Of a stretch of 18,665 nucleotides of DNA, positions 9,598 through 17,383 are shown one piece after another (position 1 is the first letter of the stretch; every line of letters begins with the position of its first letter). Location of the stretch: positions 5,365 through 24,029 of the forward strand of contig NAOQ01000882.1 in NCBI GenBank assembly GCA_002751075.1. Direction: 5' to 3'. The translations under genes and the position numbers were made by a program. Origin of the DNA: Ichthyophonus hoferi (lineage: Eukaryota; Opisthokonta; Ichthyosporea; Ichthyophonida; Ichthyophonidae). The notes below the pieces were generated by a model. It had not been told where the DNA came from. It did no database searches and saw only the letters and a program-made list of their open reading frames with translations.

Positions 9598-11282
9598 TTG
9601 TTTTGTTCTTTCTTTTTTTCTTTCATTCGTTCTGTCTTTATCTCTCTCATTTGCTCATTCTATTCCCTACAATTATATTTTTCATGTATGCTCATGCATG
9701 TCCGTTTACACTGTGAACTATAATATATAACGACACTGTAGTACACTACCCTATAGTATAAAATCTATTACCTACTGTATTCAACTATTCTTTAGGCCTT
9801 ACTATTACATATATTACCCTGCTTAATGTTACACACTATACACATGCTATATATTCCATCATACAAGATAGTAGCTCATGTAAGGACTAATTAAGAGCCT
9901 AATCCTTTTTAATTATGACTAACAATGCTGTTATGTTTTATATATTGCGTATATATATACCTATAGTGGAAAGATCTTTATAGTATACCCATAATATGGA
10001 GTTTACCCTGTAAGGATTAATTACCGACTTAATACTAATTAATTAACCCTTTAATAGACAAGGACCTACGTTAAAGAGAGGAAGGCATTTGGGAAGACAC
10101 TGTCAGCCTTACAGGTTAGTTAAGGTTTACTATAATATATATACGATAAACTACCAATAATATATGTACTATAGGGTATATGCTATATACTATCAATAAT
10201 ATATGTACCCAACTACAATAGTTACCATCCTATTACCTATCGTAGAACCTACTACTACATATTATATTCTCTCTTTCTACTCTCTCTATGCCCTCTCTAC
10301 AACCACTATATACTACTACCAATAGTATATGTACTATAGGCTATATACTATACACTACCAATAATATGTATAGTGTAGCGTATATACTATATACTATCAA
10401 TAATATATGTACCCAACTACAATAGCTACCATCCTATTACCTATCGTAGAACTTACTACTTCATACTGTACTCTCTCTTTCTACTATCTACCTATATAGA
10501 CTGTACGTCATACCCTAGCTGAAATGAAAACAGAGTGTTCTGTTGGACGTGCCTTTATCGATCAGTGCATAGAGCTACATAGCCAGAAAAAGCTTACTAG
10601 TGTAAGTGTATATACCTCATCTCTTATATATCACTATATCACTATTTCTCTCGATGATTTTCCTTTCATCTTTATAGTTACAGGAACATATACTCGTTTT
10701 CTACTTATATATATATGTTACCTTTTGATTTTGTTTATAAGGTTTAGAGATACATGTGTTTTGGAACAAGGGATGGGAGGTAGAGAGAAAAAGAGGGATG
10801 TATAGTGTACGTTCATACTGCCTGGCTGTAATATATTGCAACTCTCCTATATACCAACACTATAAGTGTGTATGTGAACCAGTTGTCCCCTACATCCCTC
10901 TGCTATTCTATCTTCTAATCATCTTCTTTCCTCACTTTAACTCTCTCTCCTTTCCTCAACTATATATATTGTATATTTTTCCACATCTGTTTTCGTTCAA
11001 TACAATAATACAGCGCCACTTACCCTCTCTTTCCTCCCTCCTTACCCTACCCTATCCTACCCTACTTTACCCTACCCTACCCTACAGGCGGCAGCCTCTA
11101 TGGCCAAGTACTGGGGTACCGACCTACAAATGAAGATTGCAGACCAAGGAGTACAACTGCATGGTGGTTGGGGCTATATGTACGAATACCCTATTTGCCG
11201 TGGATTTGTAGATGGCCGTGTTCAAAGGATCTACGGAGGCTCTAATGAGATAATGAAAGAACTAATAGCCAGGGATATTTAA
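5124..11282 (+). CDS. ACADL: Long-chain specific acyl-CoA dehydrogenase, mitochondrial (11 exons, complete)
   Basis: Exons: 5124-5255, 6195-6248, 6705-6768, 7500-7588, 7923-8066, 8225-8370, 8841-8997, 9338-9496, 10058-10114, 10500-10601, 11088-11282. All introns are GT-AG; intron 3 is phase 1, intron 6 phase 2, the rest phase 0. The sum is 1299 nt, or 432 residues (human about 430), and it aligns end to end with no gap in the core. Residues 1-29 are rich in Ser, Thr and Arg with almost no acids, ending LRRNY: a mitochondrial presequence. AMTEPSAGSDLAA (178-190) is acyl-CoA dehydrogenase signature 1 and QLHGGWGYMYEY (391-402) opens signature 2. ERKAFGK (322-328) is in the FAD-contact region. 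Glu297 in LPQERLLIAD is the expected catalytic base; as in the LCAD/IVD group, the MCAD catalytic Glu position is Gly (IYGGSNEI, about 416-423). The enzyme is a matrix FAD flavoprotein that makes trans-2-enoyl-CoA and passes electrons to ETF. The C-terminus stops at ARDI, about four residues shorter than human. The start has an A at -3. No defect is seen; the gene looks functional. Confidence 0.96.
6108..6190 (+). repeat. TATACY hexamer array at the 3' end of ACADL intron 1
   Basis: About 13 units of TATACC, TATATC and TATACT run directly into the acceptor CCTTTACAG of exon 2. The pyrimidines of the hexamer supply the polypyrimidine tract. A plus-strand frame reads through the array into exon 2, but this is intron read-through, not an alternative gene. 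Further upstream, intron 1 holds a short AAT run at about 5893-5913. Confidence 0.8.
6363..6480. repeat. TTATA/TATTA-type low-complexity tract in ACADL intron 2
   Basis: Imperfect 5-bp-spaced words (TATTA, TTATA, TATCA) cover about 110 bp. Not coding. Confidence 0.6.
7677..7722 (+). other. Exon-like segment inside ACADL intron 4 (possible cassette or poison exon)
   Basis: The segment is preceded by a strong pyrimidine tract and AG (TCTCTTTTTTGATAG) and followed by a GTAAGAA donor, and it is GC-richer than its surroundings. With the acceptor at 7676 it is 46 nt long and the second codon is TGA, so inclusion would truncate the protein. With the alternative acceptor ending at 7683 it is 39 nt, open and in phase 0, adding 13 residues (VIDAQRLPIICIT). 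Homologues have no insertion here, so the main transcript presumably skips it. Confidence 0.35.
8403..8538 (+). repeat. 8-bp minisatellite in ACADL intron 6
   Basis: About 17 phased 8-bp units of the form TGNTAGYR (for example TGCTAGTA, TGTTAGCA, TGGTAGCG) begin about 30 bp after the donor of exon 6. The 8-bp phase holds without indels over most of the block. Confidence 0.75.
9082..9305 (+). repeat. Phased 5-bp array filling most of ACADL intron 7
   Basis: About 45 pentamers follow each other with little phase loss. They begin as TGTAT/GGTAT, pass through TATGT, TATGC and TATAC, and end as CCTAC. The composition drifts from G+T-rich to C+A-rich along the array, and the end leads to the acceptor CACCTAG at 9331-9337. 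The Tyr/Leu-rich frame across it is a repeat artefact. Confidence 0.85.
9571..9597 (+). repeat. (TC)n microsatellite in ACADL intron 8
   Basis: An uninterrupted TC run of 27 bp is followed by a further T-rich pyrimidine stretch to about 9640. It lies about 75 bp after the exon 8 donor, far from the acceptor. Confidence 0.9.
10151..10484 (+). repeat. Direct duplication in ACADL intron 9
   Basis: Positions 10191-10280 and 10395-10484 match at 84 of 90 bases with a fixed offset of 204 bp. The flanking CTACCAATA-ATATGTACTATAGG words are also duplicated (near 10151 and 10315). The right copy supplies the pyrimidine tract of the exon 10 acceptor; the left copy keeps the tract but lacks the terminal TATATAG. 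High identity suggests a recent local duplication. Confidence 0.85.
11043..11087 (+). repeat. TACCC pentamer array forming the acceptor of ACADL exon 11
   Basis: Eight in-phase pentamers, mostly TACCC, are followed by TACAG, which is itself the next pentamer with the splice AG. The polypyrimidine tract and the splice site are therefore part of one tandem array. Confidence 0.85.
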
Positions 11283-11493
11283 ATTTTTAAGTTTAGCTTA
11301 ACTTTAAATATAGCCTATAGATAGATGGATAGATGGATACTTGTTTTATATTATAGATGTAAGTGAGTTCAAACGATATCTATATATATAGAAAGAGAGA
11401 TAAAAGCATGTATAGCCTGAGCAGAGGCTGTTGTATTATCTATGGTGTCTTAATAGTTTAACTTTATCTCAACTTAATTAGTGTGAACATATT

Positions 11494-11499
11494 AATAAA
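11494..11499 (+). terminator. Candidate polyadenylation signal for ACADL
   Basis: AATAAA lies 212 bp after the ACADL stop codon, followed by a T/G-containing stretch. A second AATAAA at 11726-11731 is followed by GTCTTTTGGTTGTATGTTTT, a better GU/U-rich downstream element. Either or both may be used. Confidence 0.5.
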
Positions 11500-11725
11500 C
11501 CAATCTTGTAAAACTAGCTCACTTGTTATTACTGTACTGTTTACTGGTTTATAGCCATAATAACTATGAGAACTAATTGTTCCTATTAGTACAAAGCAAT
11601 AAGTAAATAGATTTCCCCTAGGTACCCAAGGTAACAAACCTTTATCTGTACTATACTATGGTAAAGGTACTACTGTAAATAATCATTATGTATTAAATAA
11701 TGCTAAATATTAGGGTTGGGTACTG

Positions 11726-11731
11726 AATAAA
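11726..11731 (+). terminator. Second candidate polyadenylation signal for ACADL
   Basis: AATAAA with a clear T/G-rich tract within 25 bp. It would give a 3' UTR of about 450-470 nt. Confidence 0.45.
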
Positions 11732-12078
11732 GTCTTTTGGTTGTATGTTTTGGCAATATTTATCTTATTACGCAACACCTTATATCAATCAATTTCACAT
11801 TTTACTGTAATTTATATTATATTACATATTTTGAATAATGGTATACTGGTATCTGTTTATACTAACAATATCTAGTCTACTATACTATACTATGTACACA
11901 GTAATGTACAACCAATTTCAGGCTGTATATTATCAAGCCTATGTCCAAGGTGGTAACCGATTATTGCAAACAGAGAATGTTGGATAAAAAATGTAAAGCA
12001 TTTATTCAGTATTACTGCTGAATCAAGAGTCCTCAATCTGTTTTAGATAGAATATTTTTATACTTTCTGTTAAAACTA

Positions 12079-12355
12079 GAATATTCAATTAATTCAGGTA
12101 TTTCTTCATACAGCTATAATCATTTAATATTATTAGCAATTACTATAGGATATGTAGACTAAGTAATAGTTTGCACAGTCTAAACCTGCCAATTAAATAA
12201 CATCTCAGTATTGGTGCTAAATTCCAATTCAAGACAAGCTTTCAATAGGCAACCAGTCAATGGGAATAATCCCAGAACTATATAATAAGCCATTTTAGAT
12301 TATCTGTTTTCAATTCCATTGTTTAGGCATCCCGCCTGAGAAAGCTCAGCAGCTT
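12079..12355 (+). repeat. Dispersed repeat family, copy A
   Basis: It starts with GAATATTCAATTAATTCAGG-TATTTCTT and later carries ATAATAAGCCATTTTA and a CATTGTTTAGGCATCCCGCC block. The same ordered blocks occur at 13275-13697 (inverted), 14235-14447 and 14476-14890. There is no open frame. The family is not recognised; it could be a MITE or SINE-like element. Confidence 0.7.
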
Positions 12356-13274
12356 TTACCTATGGCCCTACAGTATTGAAACCACTAGGAGTTACAACAG
12401 TCAATATCAGTTTTCAGGCAACTGGGTGCCCACGACAACCCAGTCTTCAAAGAATGGCGTCATGACCATCTGTATCTATTCCATAACATCAAATCCCCTA
12501 CCAGATCCTTCAATGGTCTCACTAGGCCATCAGCTAACAACTAACTGGCCAACCAACTGCACTCCCCTAGTCTTACGAACCTTATGGGCTCAGTCCTCAA
12601 CTTCTGCTGATTTGCTTAATATTAATAGTATGTCTTAGTCTACCTTTACTCCGTGTAAGAAAATTAACACGCCAAAACATTCTATATTTCAGTATTCCTT
12701 CAATTGGAAATGAATATGGGCCACAGAGACGATCTTGTCTCTACTTATTTCCATCACATTCATAATATAGAACTTTATATACAAAATATTTGGAAACCCA
12801 ACATTAATTAAATAAATAATTAGAAGCATAGTTACTTTGCCTATATTGTAAATGTAGCTATATTTGATATACATATCTTTTTCTATTTAATCCTAATAAC
12901 ATAATACTTTTCAATTATAAGTTATTATTAGAAATAAAACGGGTATTTGTTGTATTAAATTCTAGTTGATGTAAAATATCCCTATCTATTGCTGGTTGAT
13001 TAAAGTGGTTATCATTAGTTAAAGGCTAAAGAATTAGTTAAAGCTCTTTTGAGTTCTGCCCGCACGCAGTACACGCTATTGTGCCTGAGTTCAGATTTGT
13101 TTTAAAAATCATATCTTGCAATTTGCCATGTGGTAATAACTATAATCTAATCTAAACCACTGTAGTCATAGATGGATACTATACAAGTATCCTCTTATTG
13201 TTCAAATGTACCAAGCTTGATTAGTTGGCCTTCTAGTAATGAATCCGACCATAATAAAGTACATAAGCTTTCTC
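12356..13274. other. Non-coding stretch with a GC-richer patch at 12415-12640
   Basis: The patch is open in two plus-strand frames (one from an ATG at 12426 to 12638) and is less AT-rich than its surroundings. Neither product resembles a protein I recognise. It may be a decayed exon or element fragment. The remainder shows only AT-rich sequence. Confidence 0.35.
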
Positions 13275-13697
13275 TATTACCAGGCTGGGCTGGGAATAAT
13301 AGAGGCACGAGCGTTCCTATGACCTATATTCGTTTAGAGGGAGAGAGAATACGGAATTAAGGGGCGTTTTAACTTGTCCCTTTGCGTACACGGAGTACGG
13401 ATATGCTAAGATGCTAAGACATTTTTATTATTAAACAAGTCAGCAGGACTTGTCTTAGCCAGAATGCCTAAGTAATGTGTTATCTGGGCCAAAACATATG
13501 ATCTGAAATGGCCTAATATGTAGTTGCAGGATTTCCACCATTGGCTGGTTCTATTTTGATTAGAATCCTGATTTACGGTCTAATACCAAAAGATTGCACT
13601 GACTTTTTTCCCAGGCTATATATAATAATAAGTGTTCATAATATTAAACGTTTATAGTTATATAAAGAAACACCTAAACTAATCAAATATTATTGTT
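13275..13697 (-). repeat. Dispersed repeat family, copy B (inverted)
   Basis: The reverse complement reproduces the family blocks in order: GTGTTTCTT-TATATAACTAT, ATATAGCCTGGGAAAA, CCAGCCAATGGTGG, TGCAACTACATATTAGGCC-ATTTCAG, TTAGGCATTCTGGCTAAG, a CCGTACTCCGTGTACG block and AGGAACGCTCGTGCC with ATTATTCCC. This appears to be one of the two longest copies. A plus-strand frame at 13172-13360 overlaps it and is incidental. Confidence 0.75.
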
Positions 13698-13777
13698 TTA
13701 ACAGTTCATTTATCTTATATTTTTGATTCTCAAGTGGTAGAAATTTATCAACCATAAAACCTGGTAATTCTATTAAG

Positions 13778-13963
13778 TCAACTATCCACAAATGCCAAAA
13801 GCACTTTACCCCAACTGTACATTGATGCACTGGCCTCTACGTGCGGAGACTCAATTTTATCACACTTACACACAGTCTTCAAATCTGCATTTGAAATATT
13901 AACATTTTCAGCCTCAAAGAGACACCAAGGTAAAACAACTGGGTAGCACCCACATATCCACAT
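13778..13963 (-). other. Unassigned open frame, minus strand
   Basis: From the ATG at 13963 the frame encodes 61 residues, and it stays open upstream to about 14053 (about 91 codons stop to stop), unusually long for this AT content. The upstream part is GC- and CpG-rich (about 13970-14015). The product has several Cys (VCKCDK) and normal-looking codon use. No family is recognised; it could be an exon, a transposon fragment or chance. Confidence 0.25.
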
Positions 13964-14203
13964 ATCACCTTGGCCGCCAGCCGCCAGATGCCAGAGCCAG
14001 AGCGAGCGGGAGCACTTAGCATACAGTGGTGAATTGCTTTTTGTTTTTTTTTGTCATTGGGTGCCTTGCCGAGTCACTTTGAATGTCATGGGATTTATCT
14101 AGTTCATTTAGTGAGCCACAAACCTACAGCCAAGTAGTCATCTCCATGTTAAGGTTCTCTTCATTTTCCCTTTTCCTATTTTTTATACCCAAAATGAAGT
14201 AGT

Positions 14204-14234
14204 CTGCTTAGGCCAAGGGGGAAGGCTTAAGCAG
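14204..14234. repeat. Stem-loop with 11-bp arms at the edge of repeat copy C
   Basis: CTGCTTAGGCC (14204-14214) faces GGCTTAAGCAG (14224-14234) with one mismatch and a 9-base purine loop. It abuts the first base of repeat copy C, so it might belong to that element's end, but the other copies do not show it. Confidence 0.6.
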
Positions 14235-14447
14235 GAATATTTAATTAATTCAGGTATTTCTTTTTAGCTATAAATATTTAATATTATTAGCAATTTTTAC
14301 TATATGTAGCCTGGGAAAACACCTAGTGCAATCTATTGGCCTTAAACGGCGATTCAATATGATCTCTCCTTCAAAACTAATATAGGCAGGAACGCTCGTG
14401 TCTTTACTTAATATTCCAAACATGAACAATAAAACCAGTAAACAAGG
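14235..14447 (+). repeat. Dispersed repeat family, copy C (internally shortened)
   Basis: The first half matches the family (AATATTTAATTAATTCAGG, TGTAGCCTGGGAAAACACC, GTGCAATCTATTGGCC) and then jumps near 14375 to the distal block AATATAGGCAGGAACGCTCG. The middle, including the AATAAGCCATTTCAG block, is absent. About 210 bp remain of about 430. Confidence 0.7.
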
Positions 14448-14475
14448 TTTCGCAATTACGTTTTTGTTAAAGCAA

Positions 14476-14890
14476 AAATATTTGCTTAATTTGTGTATTT
14501 ATTTGTATAACTATAATCATTTAATATAATTAGCAAATTATTATGGCATATGTAGCCTGGAGAAAGAGTTAATGCGATCCATTGGCTTGAAATGGCAATC
14601 CAGGATGATCTATCAAAATTGAACAAGCCAATGGTAGAGGTTCTGCAACTACATAATAAGCCATTTCAGGCCAAATATTTTGGATTAAGATAAGATAACT
14701 CATTGATTAGACATTCAGCCTAATAAAACTATGTCTTATCATATCTGTACTACGTGTACGGTAAGGAATACGTTGAAATGCCCCTTGCTTTGATATTCCT
14801 CCCTTCTTATAAACCGAATAGAGGTGACAGGAACGCGTCTATATCTACTTATTATTCCCAACAGCTTTTAATAACTATTGATAACTGAAA
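14476..14890 (+). repeat. Dispersed repeat family, copy D
   Basis: All blocks are present in order: ATAACTATAATCATTTAATA, TATGTAGCCTGGAGAAAG, GCAACTACATAATAAGCC-ATTTCAG, ATTGATTAGACATTCAGCC, TACGTGTACGGTAAGG, GAAATGCCCCTTGC, and ACAGGAACGCGTC with TTATTATTCCC. It lies about 30 bp from copy C in the same orientation, so C and D form a near-tandem pair. Confidence 0.75.
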
Positions 14891-16281
14891 CCTGTACCAT
14901 CATTGCTGTTTGGAAACTTATTATCCATGAATAATGGTAAAACAAAAATAGGTGTAATGTATATCTAACGTTGTAATTGGGTTCTATTACAATACCAATC
15001 TGATCCCTGGTTACCATCTTGTTGAAGAAATTTAAAAGTAGTCTTCCTCAAAAGACTGAATCTCTCCTGTCTCTGGAGTGATTATTACAGTTTGTATTTG
15101 ATGATCATGCGTTCACCAAATGGCAGATAAGGGCGTATTATCTTATATTTTAAAGAATTGATGGAACGAAAGGCTCTGTCTTAATCAATGCAGTTAGTTA
15201 ATGTTGCTTGGACCGGAATGTAGGCTTGCTTTGGATAAATCTATCCTAGTAATGTTTTGCTCCTCAGACCTTTTTGTTTCATCATCAATTGGTTTAGGAT
15301 GAACAATATTGAGGCAATAATTGTAATGCTTTTAAATAACTGCAAACTGATAGTTTAGTTTGTTCAATTATCTCCTAGTCTCCTCTAATAATACTTGCCT
15401 GTCTAGAACTATAAAGAATGTTAGCACAGCTAACTTTCTTTTATATGGATTACTATTAAGAAGTAAAGTATTTGAAACCTTTCATAGCATAGTTTTCTAT
15501 GCACTATATATTATATACATGCCTGGTTGATTCAGGCCCATATTCATTGATATAGGTTGATCTACTAGTTCTACTCTGTTCCTACTTATTGTCATTCCTG
15601 ATTAAGATATATTATGGTTTTTTTTTCTTTCTTTATTTTTTTGTATTTTTTTTGAAATATATTATAGTTAAAGTTATCAATTGGTTTTCACAGCATACCT
15701 TGGCACTCTGGTATCAATTAAACTTCTGGAATTATGTATGAGATTATCTAATACTGCATGATATAATTTGGCATTACAAATTATTTAGTAACAACGCGAT
15801 CACTTGCGATCGCGATTACCTAATTAGATATAATGATCTCAAAAGGGGTTCTGTATAAAGAAACTATTTCCTGACTAGTTGGCTTAGCAAAACTTTAGTT
15901 AGAACCAAGGTTTCCACTGCCCTTTTTTCTATGGCTTCTTTACATTCTTTTTTGTACCACGTGGAAAACGAATTGCGATTCTATTTAAGTAAAGCCTGGT
16001 ATGACATTCCTGGTAGCTGAGCCCTGTTATTACTGGTTAGTAACTTAGGACTTAATGAAGCAGATTTGTTCAATAGCACGCATGCACACATGCACCAACT
16101 AGACTTCCAAATTAGGAGTTAGAAGTGTTTCATTGTATAGCATTACAATAGTCTTTAAACACCAAAAAGTATATATACAAGGTTAAAAAGAATAATAAAG
16201 GGCTGATATCCAGTCATTCAACCAATATTGACTCATTTTTTCCCCTCAGAAAATTTAATTTATATTAATTAATTATGTCAG
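14891..16281. other. Intergenic DNA without a recognised gene
   Basis: Mostly AT-rich. It contains a T-rich tract at 15617-15653, a CpG-rich stem-loop at 15795-15814 (CGCGATC and GATCGCG around a 6-base loop) and a short minus-strand frame at 15864-15980 with a faint LINE-like motif. No gene can be supported. Confidence 0.5.
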
Positions 16282-16431
16282 ATTTATCTAGAGGTAGAGC
16301 TATATAATGCAGGTAGCCGTCTAGAAGGCCAAATAGAACAGTTTGGTATTAATACGTCTCCTATTGAAGATAAAATTACTGTGTCATCAACCAGTTCTGG
16401 ATCACATTTGTTTACAGTGAAAATCTGGTAA
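16282..16431 (+). other. Exon-like open segment, unassigned
   Basis: Preceded by TTATGTCAG and open for 49 residues to TAA. A strong donor-like GTAAGAAAT overlaps the end (from 16428). The product begins IYLEVELYNAGSRLEGQ and ends LFTVKIW; it is rich in Glu, Gly, Ser and Thr, unlike the Asn/Lys/Tyr-rich products of random AT-rich DNA. I do not recognise a family. Splicing to the next good acceptor (CTCTTTCAG at 16509-16517) would create a stop at once, so it would have to be a last exon or chance. Confidence 0.25.
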
Positions 16432-17383
16432 GAAATTAAAGGCTTCTATATCACTTAACAAAAATGTGAGCCTGAGGAAGAGTTAAGTAAAGCTTTCACA
16501 TACTCTATCTCTTTCAGATGACCAAATATACCGATAGTCCCTAGCCCTTACAATCAACTATAATTAGAAATAGAAGTAGCACGATTTGTAGGTTCTAGTT
16601 GCTTTATTACTAAGTCATAGGCCAATAGGAGTAATCATCTGGATAATGTTCACATATCGATTGTTCTAGTACGCGATGAAATTAATTAATTAGTATACAA
16701 CCACTATGAAATATTCAAAGATCCCTACTATCAACATATATATGAATGTTAATATACATATAAATATATTTAAAGAAAATGTAAATAAAGATAAATAAAT
16801 AAAACTGTAAATAAATAAATCGACAAGCAATCCACATGCTTTCCCTATACAGTGGTAGCTTATAACCAATCACAAATACTATTTTAAAATATTAACCAAT
16901 AATACATAAGGATCTTAGCTTGGAGGCAATAAAATTCCCAAATAAAATATTTAAAATTTAAACGGCTTTGCTTTTCAATTTCATGGAGCGGAAGGTATCT
17001 ATCTATATATATACTCATGTACATAGGTATATCCTTATGTGTATGTATGTATATATAATATGTATATATGTGTATGTAGGCCGTTATTATTATGATTGCT
17101 ACATTACATTATTATATTATATTATATTGTATTATGTTTGTTTTTATTATCAATGTTATCTTAGAATAACTGCATCTCTATACTAGACTGCAATACTATA
17201 GTTTATTTTATTTTTTCCTAATGATCTCTCTTTCTGTTGTACGCCATTGTCAAATTACACACCATTGATAACCTAAACACGAACAAAATAATCAGTAGTT
17301 AAATACAGTATAAATCGTACTATACAAGAAAGTATATATATATCTAACTACAGCGTATGGATTTATAAATCAATTGTACAAAC
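16432..17383. other. AT-rich intergenic DNA upstream of the F-box gene
   Basis: Contains several AATAAA words at about 16780-16825 and TATG/TATA microsatellites at about 16995-17080 and 17105-17140. The Tyr-rich frame at 16968-17186 is a repeat artefact. No promoter motif is clear. Confidence 0.5.

Larger units (their letters stand above)
11283..12078. other. ACADL 3' UTR and downstream non-coding DNA
   Basis: Contains a short GATA/GATG run at 11320-11340 and the polyadenylation signals listed separately. No other gene is seen. Confidence 0.6.

Noticed and set aside
13172-13360. 62-residue plus-strand frame
   Set aside because: It lies largely over and beside inverted repeat copy B, has no recognisable motif, and similar frames are absent from the other copies.
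15180-15325. Minus-strand frame with a protein-like run (IVHPKPIDDETKRSEEQ)
   Set aside because: Under 50 codons between stops, no splice sites of note and no recognised family. Within chance expectation for this window.
16968-17186. 72-residue Tyr-rich frame
   Set aside because: Translation of TATG/TATA microsatellites.
11283-17383. LTR retroelement, Polinton or other virus-like element
   Set aside because: No long terminal repeats, capsid, polymerase or integrase motifs were recognised. The shared repeats here are short, non-coding and present in four copies.
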